Shown here piece after piece: positions 1 to 9,600 of a stretch of DNA of 64,000 nucleotides. The translations under genes and the position numbers were made by a program. The stretch comes from Aquila chrysaetos chrysaetos. Taxonomy: Eukaryota; Chordata; Aves; Accipitriformes; Accipitridae. The stretch is from NCBI RefSeq assembly GCF_900496995.4, contig NC_044005.1:26851363-26915362 (forward strand). The letters run 5' to 3'. The notes under the pieces were generated by a model. It made no database searches and had not been told where the DNA came from. It saw only the letters and a program-made list of their open reading frames with translations. Each line of letters begins with the position of its first letter. The first letter of the stretch is position 1.

Positions 1-834
1 ATTGCAGCTGATGGTCCTTGGAGATGGTAGCAATCCTGAGCCAGCATTAGCAACAGGACCTGCGCTGGCAGGTGGGCTTCAGCCTTGTATGTAGAGTGGG
101 GCTGATAGGTGGACTGCTGGCTGGTGGAGACCATCTGTATGGCCTGACTTGTGTTTCCACTAGATCAGACCCAGCAGAACTAATCTACTCTTCACTGACC
201 TTTCAGGTTTCATCTGCTTCAATGCATGAGGTAGTGCAGCAGCCTTTTGTGGAGCTGTGACTGGTGGGGAAGGGGAAACAGCATAGGCTGTAGCTATGTG
301 CCTTATAGCAGGGTGCCTTGGAGCAAGGGTCCTGCTAGGTCCTGTTTCCCCTGTGCAGTCCAGCACAGCATCACCACCGCCCTCTACGCTGCGATGCTCC
401 TTGCCAGCTGTGCTGCTGGTCAAGCTGAAGGCTCCACCAGCCCACCAAGACCCACACGTGAGGTTACACCATACGGCAGTGCACCTCCACACATGCAAGG
501 GAAGCACATGGAGGTCTAGCCCTCGGCAGCAGGGAGCTGAGGGGCTCAGCGGGGAAGAGACCTGTGATCCTACATGGCACGTCAGACTCATTAGCCAGAT
601 CCAGCCCTGCAGCAAGAAGGGACCCATCTCCCCCAGGGACCCCATCACCCCACAAACCATTGCTCCTCAGCCTGCCCAGCCCATGTACATGGGCCCCCCT
701 TCTAAATGTGGGGGTCCAGCTGCTGGCCCTGGATTAGACACCAGCACACACAGGGCTGTTCTCCTGCTGCTGGCATCCTCACTGTGTCATGCCGGGCCTT
801 AGGAGTGGCCTGGGTCCTATTTTAGCAACAAAGA
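1..834. other. Intergenic DNA downstream of BATF
   Basis: I see no supportable gene here. Open frames on both strands are short, start at arbitrary codons and have no recognisable domain. In the mammalian gene order this side leads towards FLVCR2, but no exon of it can be seen in this stretch. Confidence 0.6.
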
Positions 835-1282
835 GTTAAGCATTTTCAATCTTTATTTTACAAAAATAAACCCGTTTTGCCCTGGTACTCTGTGGCCCCC
901 AACCTTCCCCTCCGCCCATGCTCCCGTTCCTCTCCCTGGAGCTCCGGCTGTTGCGCACCGCAGCCAGCCGCTTGCATGGAGGCTGCTGGTGCCGCATGCT
1001 CTTGCGAGCATTGCCAAACAAGCACCAGGGAAGGGGGTTGGTGCCTCTTTGTGAATGCCTCCTCTTCCCAGGATCCAAGCTGGAAACTGCCCAAAGATGC
1101 CTCCTGGTGGCTCTCCCATTTCTGCACAGGGAGCAAGTCTTAGGCAAGTCACTCAGAGTACACACTTTGAGAAGGGGTGTCCGTCCGCCTGTCCGTCCCT
1201 CTCCCTTGGATGGAAAAGCGAGCCCCACGAAGTTGCTTCTTGCCATCGGTGGAGCCGGCAGGCTGCCGTTCCACTGGCTGGC
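835..1282 (-). other. BATF: BATF 3' untranslated region
   Basis: About 450 nt run from the TGA to the expected cleavage site near 835. I see no second AATAAA within it on the minus strand, so a single short 3' UTR is expected. Confidence 0.7.
852..857 (-). terminator. BATF: BATF polyadenylation signal AATAAA
   Basis: The plus strand reads tttatt, so the minus strand has AATAAA. A T/G-rich stretch follows about 15-25 nt downstream on the minus strand (near 830-840), as expected for a cleavage/polyadenylation site. A plus-strand AATAAA lies next to it at 865-870 but has no gene to serve. Confidence 0.75.
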
Positions 1283-1489
1283 TCAGTGCTGGAAGCGTGG
1301 GGAGCTGATGTGGGGCTGGTGGAAGGAGTGTGTGGCGTACAGCACTTCTGGAGGTGGTGGAGGGGACGTCAGGATGGAGCAGAGCGGTTCGTGGGAGCTC
1401 AGCATCGAGGCGAAGTGCTTCATCTCCTCCGTCAGCTGCTTGATCTCCCGGCGCAGGGCAGCGTTCTGCCTCTCCAAGTCTTCGCTCTC
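1283..1489 (-). CDS. BATF: BATF coding exon 3 (leucine zipper and C-terminus)
   Basis: This exon encodes 68 residues starting ESEDLERQNAALRREIK, then TGA at 1285-1283. The acceptor is CTCCTCAG just above 1489. It carries zipper leucines L62, L69 and L76, the HEPLC motif after the zipper, a Pro run and the conserved FHQPH-SSPRFQ tail. Confidence 0.96.
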   Translation of the reverse strand, partial: ESEDLERQNAALRREIKQLTEEMKHFASMLSSHEPLCSILTSPPPPPEVLYATHSFHQPHISSPRFQH

Positions 1490-4400
1490 CTGAGGAGACA
1501 AAACCACAGGGGCTTCCTCAGCGCGGGAGCCTCAGAGATGAGCTGGGGACACAGGGGTCGTAGTCCTGCGCCTCTCTGCCCCGCCGAGTTTCCAGAATGA
1601 CATGTTTCCGGTAAATTCGGCAGAGCCGCGCCTGGGCAAACCCCCCTCCCCCAGCCGGCCGGGCCGGGCGCGGGTGCGATGCTGGTGGCCCCAGCCACCG
1701 CTCCCCAGCCCCGGCTTACGAGAAGTGACTGTGGCGTGCTCCCGCCCAGGCTTTCTCGCTCCCTCTCACGCACACCGCCCGGCCGCTTCCCGGGCCACCC
1801 GGCCGGGGGGAGGGCGCGCTGAATAACCGCCGTCTTTAAGCAGAAAACCACCTGCCACAGGAAACCTGTCATTGCCCTGGAAAGAAAAGACTCACTGCTT
1901 CCTGCTAGCAGCCGGGGAAACCAGCAGCACGGTGGGGAGGAGGGGGAGACGCTTGAGTCAGAAGAAAAGAGAAACCGAGGCCTCAGAAGAACTGAATTAA
2001 TAGTGTTATTAATGAGAATAACAACAAAGGGGTTCATAATGATGCTCAGCCTTGTCTCCCCGATCCCGAGAGCATCGCGTCTTTTGCTCCCTCTACTGCT
2101 GCCAAAGTGCAGCCAACTCCAGGCTGGAGCATCCCGGGCACTGACCGACCATGGAGCCAGCAGCCTGGGCAGGACCAGAGGAGGGAGGGAGGACGTGGCG
2201 GCAGGCTCTGCAAACTTAGCCGAGACAGCTAAAGTGGGACCCAGTGCTCTGAGGCCCTGGAAAGCTGCACCACCACCTCAGCAAAGCGAACCTGTCACCC
2301 CTCCGCTCGCCCCTCCACTGCCACGCTGACTTCTGACAGTGCCAGCCCTCTGCGCACAGGTTGAAACACACCCAGCAGTTAGAGCGGCTGTCACAGGAGG
2401 AGCTTGCACAGCAAACGGGTATCTCTTAGACGTGACTAAATGCTTTGGAAGTCACGACTGACATCGAACTCAGGAGCTGACGGGAATCACCCGGGGGACC
2501 GGGAGCCCCAGCCTCCCCATGACTCATTCGCCTCAAAACACAAGCTATAAAGCCCTGGGGCAGATGGAGCTGCTGGCTCCTTTCATACCACCACAGCTCA
2601 AGCTGAGCCATGCTCTTCTGGGCAGAACCACATCAGAGAAGCAAAGTCCCTGATGCAGAGCAGACCAAAGGCAAAGAGCACTCGGGGAACGAACCCAGGA
2701 GCAGCAGAGAGTCACTGTCCGCCAGGAATTGGAAAAACATTAGCAAAAAATCACCATCCGTCCTCTACGTGCCTCCCCCCACTTCTCCAGCTGCATGCCA
2801 GGATCCTCTCTGTCTGAACCAAACTGGGCTTAGCCCCCCTGCTCCCATCCCCATGGGAAGGCAAGGAGTGTGCGCTATCAATGATGGCTGAGCAGTAGTA
2901 ATCTCGTAAGCAAGTGGTTTGTCATCCACTCCGAGAAGGGCGGCCCAATTCTTCTTGGTGCACAGCTATGCAGGATCTTCCTGGGGGAGGATCAGAGCCC
3001 ATATCCATCTCTAGGATTACCTTGGAGAGAGCACTAATCCCAAGGAAAGGGTATCTCTTCACCCCTCTCAGGCACAGTTGCCCAGAGCAGTCGCTGCTGA
3101 CAGATGTAATGCAATCAGCCTAGAGCCATGTCAGCTCTAGGAGGATCATCAGCTACTGAGAAAAGAGTGAAATCTCTGTCTTAGACCCGGCTCCAACCAT
3201 GGACTGAGGGCACTATGTAAGGAGGAAGGTTCAGGACCGGCTTCTCAAGAATTCTTCCCAAAAATGGGGATCTGGGGGAATATGAAGACCACTAAGTCAA
3301 AGGATGGGTTTTAGAACATAAGCCCAATGACCACTTTTCAAAGGGTAGCCAAGCCCAGCACAGGGATAAAGATGATCTCTACCCATTGCAGGCTGCATGT
3401 TCTGCATCCTGCTCGCCAGTGGCCCAAAACACATGAGACAGACTGCACTTACCAACGTGCAAAATGCAAAGGAGCCCAGCCCCTGTGCTCCAACACTGAC
3501 CACACACTCCTGCCCAAACACACACAGACAGAAGTGACCATCCCTCCTGAAAAGAAGACGCCTGATTCTTCACACTGGGAAGGGCCACAGGAGTGCCCAC
3601 ACTGCCACAGAAGGAGAGTGGGACAGCAGGGTGAAACCAAAGGAGGGAAGATCCATGCTAAACAACAGGAAAAGCCTCCAGGTACTGTACAGTGTTCAGA
3701 TGTAGAAAGAGATACAAGCACTACCATGGAGACATTTTAAAATATTAGAAAATTATTAATATTTATTTACCTATGCTGTGTGGTGTCTCAGGGAACAGAC
3801 CAGAGGAGATGGCCCCTTCAGCTCCATATTGCACCATCATCCATACCAATGAATACAAAGCACTACCATCTCAGAAAAGCATCCTTGTACACTGTTGCAC
3901 TGCTGTATAAATGATGGCATGAAGAACAAACCTGGGGAGAGCCAGCCCAGGTGAGCCTGTGCTTTCAAAGAGCTTCTGACTGAGCCAGTCAGAAGAGGTT
4001 GGGAAAGGAAATCAGTAATATCAGACTGAAAGATAAAGATGGATTCAAAACTAGCTACAAAACTAAATGCTTCAGTGGCAGTCATCCTGGGCTATGTGCT
4101 CTTGCTGCAAGTGCTGTCACCTACATCCTGCCCTGGCCTCGCTTTTCCTGTCCTGCCTCAACTGAGCACCTCCGCTCTGAGTCCCCAGAGGAAAAGCATG
4201 TTGTCCCCTCTGTGAGCCCTCGGCGCTGGGGACGGGAAGGGTGGGAGTTCTCACCAAGTGCAGCGTGTCTGCTTTCTGGGTCTGCCTCAGGCGGCTCTTC
4301 TGGGCAGCGATGCGATTCTTCTCCCTCCTTTGGACTTTCCTCATGTCATCAGAAGAGTCCTAGGGAAACAAGGCATGGAAATTACTAGGTCATCCCCTCC

Positions 4401-6255
4401 CTTGCCCTGCTCCTGCAGGGCAGTAGGTGGGAACGGGACACAGCAGATAACATCATTGAAGCACAGGACATGGGATACACACCCTCAGCACTAGGATAAA
4501 GCCATACCCCAGGGATGTGTGATGCTTTTTACATCCCCGTTGCCAGGAGGGGCAAGTCTGATACCCTTGGGTGTCCTGGCACAGCTGGGAAATGACCACT
4601 ATCCCTGCACCAAGACACAGGTCTGGGATATGGCTTGAGGGGCCAGAGTAAGGACCACTCTCTGGAACACAGATAATTTGAATCCCTCGTACAGAAAACC
4701 TTTCCCTTCCCCATCTCTCTGTGGGGATATGGCACTGCAGATATTCCAGGTCCTTGGCTAAACCATCTTTCCAGAGATTCAGCCTGTGTTTTCCTCCTCT
4801 CATCCCTGTAGGTCCCACCACCTCGCCATCACCCTTCTCTCTCAGGCTTTATTTGTTGCAGACCCTTACAGCGCAATGTGGCCCCGGCTTTGTTTAACTA
4901 GACAAAATCAGAGCTTTTCGGTTTTCCCCAGATCTCATTTGCTCCAGCTCTCTGATCTCTGTGCTTGCTCTTTTCTGGAGTCCCGTGGTAGCAAAGCTTG
5001 CAATGCTGACTGCAACACTCCCAAGCCCCTTGGGCAGGGGAGAGCAGAGGTCTCCAGGCCCCAGGTCATGAGCTTCATGCAGCAACCGTTCTCTGCTGAG
5101 ATCTGGTCCTGCTGCTCCCTTCTGACAGTTGAAACCGTCACACAGACTCTTTCATCTTCTATTTTCATATTGCACTGCCTCTTTTGTAGGCTCTCTAACA
5201 TTCACACCACCGCTTCTCCACAGGACTACAAAACTCAGCCACAAAAGTTATCTTCCCAGCCCATCAGTCTGTCCACATCCTCTCCCCCCTCCACCCCGCC
5301 CAAGATCTTTTCTTTGAACTTAACCGTTTATCCTTGCCTTCAGTACCCTACAAATGTCTCAGATACAGCAGGTCCCAAGTCCTGCACCAAGTCCAGTCCC
5401 TGTGCTTTGGCAACCCCTGCGCTTTATCCCCTTCTCTACCAGGATGTCTCCCCGCCCCTGGGTGCAAGCCCAAAATCATCTGGCCTGATCATCCCTAAGA
5501 TTTCTGAGCAAAATCTCAGGTACTTGCTGTTGTTGCCAGCCCTAGAGAAATGGCAAATGATAGACATAATAAAGCTTAGCCAGAAAAGGCAGTGGAAATA
5601 CTTTGGACTTGGGTCAGTATCTGCCAGCAAAAGACCTACCATTAAGGTACCCCGTGCGACAAAACCAAATCCCTCTGTCAAGCGTTACTGAGACGAAAAA
5701 CCTCTGAGGCTGACCAGAAAAGAAAGCAGACCCAAAGTGGCAGAGCTTTTGGGGGTCCTGAGAGCTGTCTGCGGCAGCAGGAAGCAGGCAGGCTGCCTCT
5801 GAGCCGTCCCGGTCCACGGCGACGAGGTGCACACTCAGGCTCCTCGCCAGAGCGCCGACTCGCACACCAAAGCTTCCTGCCTGCTGCCTGCCTGGCACGT
5901 ATCGCAGGGCCCACGGTGTCCAGGGTGTCCCGGCCCCCCAGTTGCCCCTGGCATAGCCCCAGGTAACCAGGCTTCCTCTCTCCATCCGTACCCAGCCTGG
6001 TGGCCGGCGCTTCTGCCAATGCTCTTGGCTCAGCCCCGCATCCCGCTCCCCACAGCCGTTCCTAGAAAGCCCCGCCATACTGCACTGTGAAAACACCAGC
6101 GGTGGATGCGACCCTTCCTCCTGCCCACCCATGGCCCACCGTGAAGGACTCTCCGGCTGGGGAGAGCGGGGGAACGGTCCCCACTTTACCTGCTTGCTGG
6201 GAGGGGGAGACTGGCTGAAGCTGCTGGAGTCGCTGCTGTCGGAGCTGTGGGGCAT
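1283..6255 (-). CDS. BATF: BATF, basic leucine zipper ATF-like transcription factor (complete, 3 coding exons)
   Basis: The CDS joins 6190-6255, 4255-4359 and 1283-1489 on the minus strand and gives 125 residues, the length of human BATF. BATF is a nuclear AP-1 factor without a transactivation domain. It pairs with JUN proteins and with IRF4/IRF8 at AP-1/IRF composite elements in T, B and dendritic cells. Seen here: a Ser-rich N-terminus starting MPHSSDSSDSS; a basic region (residues 28-48) with the N37-x-A-A-x-x-S44-R45 DNA-contact signature; zipper leucines L55, L62, L69 and L76; and a C-terminus ending SPRFQH. Both introns are GT-AG in phase 0. The ATG at 6255 has G at -3 and is the first AUG of the leader. 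Relative to the human protein as I recall it, there is one extra Ser near residue 11 and one residue fewer after LCSIL. The IRF-contact lysine (human K63) is R64 here; H56 and E78 are kept. Confidence 0.97.
1610..1835. promoter_or_regulatory. CpG-rich patch inside BATF intron 2
   Basis: About 225 bp are rich in GC and in CpG pairs, 120-350 bp before exon 3 in the direction of BATF transcription. The neighbouring intron is not GC-rich. It could be an internal regulatory element or alternative start region; no transcript evidence is available. Confidence 0.4.
1954..1976 (+). promoter_or_regulatory. AP-1 site followed by GAAA (IRF-like) motifs
   Basis: TGAGTCA (1954-1960) is followed after 3 nt by GAAA and then by GAGAAACC. 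The published BATF-IRF composite with separated halves has 4 nt between TGASTCA and GAAA, so this is close to that pattern but not an exact match. Confidence 0.35.
2433..2552 (+). promoter_or_regulatory. TGAC half-site cluster, AP-1 site and TATA motif in BATF intron 2
   Basis: TGACTAA (2433-2439), GTCA (2451-2454), TGAC (2459-2462), TGAC (2478-2481) and a full AP-1 site TGACTCA (2520-2526) are followed 19 nt later by TATAAAG (2546-2552). All lie within 120 bp. The arrangement looks like a plus-strand promoter antisense to BATF, or a bZIP-bound enhancer. Confidence 0.35.
4255..4359 (-). CDS. BATF: BATF coding exon 2 (basic DNA-binding region)
   Basis: This 105-nt, phase 0-0 exon encodes 35 residues from DSSDDMRKVQRREKN to KADTLHL. 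The acceptor is a pyrimidine-rich TTTCCCTAG just above 4359, and the donor is GTGAGA just below 4255. It carries the whole basic region. Ser44 corresponds to human Ser43, which is reported to control DNA binding by phosphorylation. Human Gln45 is Leu46 here. Confidence 0.96.
4360..6189 (-). other. BATF: BATF intron 1
   Basis: A GT-AG intron of 1830 nt. Its plus strand has a 301-codon open frame (4786-5691), which looks like chance: it has no domain and low-complexity Ser/Pro composition. The part next to exon 1 (5780-6190) is GC-rich. Confidence 0.9.
6190..6255 (-). CDS. BATF: BATF coding exon 1 (N-terminal Ser-rich segment)
   Basis: This part encodes 22 residues from MPHSSDSSDSS to PPPSKQ. 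It ends at a GTAAAG donor whose GT is at 6189-6188. The exon continues upstream as the 5' leader. Confidence 0.95.
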
Positions 6256-6520
6256 GGCTCCCGTCTCTGGCTCCCAGGGCCTCTTCAGCTTCCTTTGTGC
6301 TCTCGGTGTGCTTGCCTTCTGTCTCGCTTCCCTTCCCTCTCCCCTGCCCTCCTCTGTCCCCCCTGAGATGGCCCTTGGCTTCCCGGCTCTCGCCCGTCCT
6401 GGAGGCACGCTGTCCTCCTGCCCTGCGCTCTGCCACTTTCTCTGCCTCTCCTCTCGGAGCCTCTGCACCTTCCCTTTAGGTCTCGGCCTCCTGTGGTTTC
6501 TCAGAACCTCGGGGATGTAA
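6256..6520 (-). other. BATF: BATF 5' leader (exon 1, approximate upper end)
   Basis: The leader is purine-rich on the transcribed strand and contains no AUG between about 6530 and the start codon at 6255, so scanning would reach the BATF AUG directly. The BATF frame is also free of stops upstream as far as a TGA at 6531-6529. The exact transcription start is not visible; about 6520 is inferred from the promoter motifs. Confidence 0.55.
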
Positions 6521-6555
6521 GCTGAAAGTCACGTGGCCGGAAACTTTAAGGCGAA
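6492..6555 (-). promoter_or_regulatory. BATF: BATF proximal promoter with E-box, ETS, STAT and RUNX motifs
   Basis: Within about 60 bp there are a weak TATA-like CTTAAAG (6544-6550, minus), an ETS core CCGGAA (6537-6542), an E-box CACGTG (6530-6535), a STAT-type TTCTCAGAA (6498-6506) and a RUNX core TGTGGT (6492-6497). BATF is known to be induced by STAT3 signalling, which makes the STAT site plausible. All assignments are from motif reading only. Confidence 0.5.
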
Positions 6556-6607
6556 GAAGAAAAGTTACAGAAGAAGAAAAAAGAAAAAAAGAAGAAGAAA
6601 AAAAAAG
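6546..6607. repeat. AAG-rich polypurine tract upstream of BATF
   Basis: About 60 bp are almost only A and G on the plus strand (imperfect GAA/AAG units), so the BATF sense strand is a polypyrimidine tract. It lies directly upstream of the inferred BATF start site. Such tracts can slip or form triplex DNA. Confidence 0.8.
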
Positions 6608-9600
6608 CACATCTGGGAAAAATGAGCTTCAAAATAGCCTGAAAAACCCCCGAAAAACACCTTCAGGCGGTTGAAAAACAGTGAGATGGGTTTTCTCTGA
6701 GACAAACAGCAGAGATGGAAAGGAAGAAAAGCCCCGGCTCTGGCTGCGAAACTTGGACCCTCAAAGGAGGGCAGTGCGGAGGAGGTGCTGCTGGGAGCCC
6801 CAGAAATTCCAGGGGCACCACGCACCGTGCCAGCCCTGCACAGGCAGGGGGTTGGTCCGGACCCGGGCAGCCTCCACCACCCCAGCCCAGCCAGGGAAAT
6901 TCCCAGGCAGCCACCCACCTACCCACAACCCACCTACCCCCTCCCGCTGCCCCCGACACCATTGACGTGGGTCCTGGGGAGGGGACGGGTACCCTCAGCA
7001 GGTGCCACGTAAATGCTCTTTGTGCAGATGGCTCCCATGTGTACGATAAAGCACCAGCCCCACCTAAGAAAGGTTTGGGATTGTAGAACATTTGGACTGG
7101 TTTTGGTAGGACTGGTATTTTCCATAAGGCAAAGCTCTTTAGCGCTTTAAAATGCTCATTAATACCTCACCACAGGCCCGTAAGGGGAACATCAACCCTG
7201 GCACACAAATTAAAGTGCTGTAAATGTAATGGTCTATGGACCCAGAAGCTAAACCTTAGACCTAATTCTCACTCCACACCATGGTGTGAGCTTGGCTACA
7301 CCCCAGGGGATGTGAGACTGTCACACAGGGGTCCTGACTCCCTGCCTGCTCCCCTCTAGCCCCCTCACCACAGCTGGCAGTAGATGACGTGGGACAGGAC
7401 TATGGGGAGACAGGAGCATTATGGCACATTGGAGGTTGTTTCCTTGCTACTCTCCCTCTGCCAGCACCCAACTTGGGCATGGCCCATGCAGACAGCAGCA
7501 AAGGAAAGCTGCTTTGCATCCCCTTGTTTCTCCCCTGGTCTGTGCTGTGTGGGACTACTTCCATCCTTAGTATGAGCCTCAGTAGACTGAAGAAGTACAA
7601 GCAGCCCCTGGGGCAGCAGGGCTTGAGGAGTACCTTCAGAGTACCCATGCTAGCGGCTCTGGAGGTGACAGTGCAGGAGCAGGGAGTGCCAAAGCAGGAG
7701 TGATTTGCTTTCTGATCTGCTCAAGTCACCAGAGCCAGCAGGATGAACCAGGACCACATGCCAACAGGCTCTCCATCCACAGGCAGGAGCACACGTCTTC
7801 GGAGCAGCTAAGTTCTCGCATGTGCTGTGAGGACCAGATAAAGAAACAGGCATGAACCCACCCACAGTAACCCACTCCTATGGAAAGCAGCAATTCCCAG
7901 TTCCCACTTACTGGTTTTCGTTGCATATTGGTATTCTGGTTGAGTTTCTCCTGCCTCTAGCAGGAGCATCGAGCAAGCCTCAGCCACAGGGCATCAGCAA
8001 GGGCACTTGAGAGGCCGTTGTCATTAGGGCAAAAGTATTGGCAGCTTTGGGTTTGCAGCCTTATTGCAGCACAGAAAGCACATGCGCAGAGGAGCACAGT
8101 GCAGACTTGCGTGGGCATTGCTGGCATTTCTTCCCAGCCCTGCCACTCATGGAGCCAACACAGGGGCAAACATGTCCAAAAGCAAGAACCACGTGGGGCT
8201 GGCTATGGGCTGGGTGGCTCCAGGAAATTGCCTGGCCTCGATCCAGTAGAAAAACTGCTCTGTTTGGCCTATTTCCCTCTTCAGAAACACCCTGTGGCAC
8301 TGGTGCGCTACCCTTGGCCCTATTATCTGAACATTTCACAGCCTTGAATGTATTTTTTCTCCCGGTGTGCTGTAGCGAAATGCTAGGATCCTCCACACTT
8401 TTGAACGCGGCTACGAGAGTTTGCTCGCTCAGCATGAGCCACCCTGAGGGACCCCGTCTCCTGGCAGTGCAGCCCTGCTGTAGCAGGCAGGGCTCCTCTG
8501 GCACGGCCGGCTCTGGGAATGGAGCCGCCGAAGGCACCAGCGAGACGAGGGGCTCGTGGGGTGTTGAGTTCAGGCCTCCCAAGGCACCAGCTAGCGGCAC
8601 AACCATTGAAGCATCCATTTGCTCACTGCATCGCTACACTTCCTCTGAACTCTGCAACCCTGTGTGGCACTTCCTTTCCAGGAAGCACACCTCTGGATTT
8701 CCCGGTCTCCTGAGGAAACCCACGCTCCTTTGCTGGCAAGCAGGTCTCAGACACCACCTGACCTGCCCTGCTCTACCGGCTGCTGTTGCTCAGGACAGGA
8801 TGGAGGGAGCTCCTTCCTCAGGGAAAAGTATCCTTGTTCCATTATTGAGTAAATAAGCTGAATTCCCTCCGTTTGTATCTAGCAAGGCTGGCGGTTGAAG
8901 GGAGGTGATTGGGAAGGCAGCGGGTGCGTTGGCAGGAGGTGGTGCAGGGAAGCTGGGTGTCCTGTCAGGAGCTGGATGGTCAGTGCAAAACTGGCCAGAG
9001 CGTGGCTATGGCAAAGGCTATTCTTTGATCCACAGGAGGAAAGTTTTGAGCTGCACCCTGGTTTGCCCAGAGCTGGGCTTTTATTAACAGCTGATGGAGA
9101 AATCTCAGGAGAGAGCGACATTGCGGAAGAGTGTTTGGACACTTGGTCTTGCTGAGCGGGAGTAAGGGAGCACCTCTCTTCCCTCCTTGCCCAAACACAC
9201 TCCTCACCCTCAAGCTGGCTACACTGCTAATGAATTCCAGTCACTTATGAGCAATGAGTAAGTGTGCTGTAAATGAGACAGCGTCTCCTGGCGGGAAAGT
9301 GGGCAGAACCTTCACAGCTCTCCCCTGGGCTGGGCAGGACCCATCTTGCCTCCTCGCAGGCAGTAGCCCGTGCCATTCCTCCAGGGAGATCTCTGATCCC
9401 CTGACCCAGAGCAGCAGAAGCCACCAGTGTGGCTCCACCAGCGTCTGCTCACAGCTCTCCAGGTGCTGTCCTGGGCACCTGCTGCAGGCACAACATGGGG
9501 ACCTAATATCCTCCTGTCCCTCCCCAGGCTCTCCCTCTCCCCTCCTATCAGGGAGATTCTCAGGAGCCAACCTCCTAATCTCTCTGGTTGATTTAGGTGA

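Larger units (their letters stand above)
1490..4254 (-). other. BATF: BATF intron 2
   Basis: A GT-AG intron of 2765 nt. It holds a small CpG-rich patch (about 1610-1835), an AP-1 site followed by GAAA motifs (1954-1976), and a run of TGAC half-sites with a full TGACTCA and a plus-strand TATA motif (2433-2552). No coding sequence is supported. Confidence 0.9.

Noticed and set aside
4117-4344. Start of BATF at the Met in exon 2 (4344)
   Set aside because: This Met is residue 28, inside the DSSDDM segment; the acceptor and upstream exon 1 give the full-length protein.
4786-5691. 301-codon open frame on the plus strand in BATF intron 1
   Set aside because: No domain, low-complexity Ser/Pro composition, lies inside an intron on the opposite strand with no promoter or splice support.
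5614-6468. 284-residue frame containing the BATF N-terminus
   Set aside because: Its first codon at 6468 is GTG, not ATG, and it reads through the exon 1 donor into intron 1. The true exon ends at 6190.
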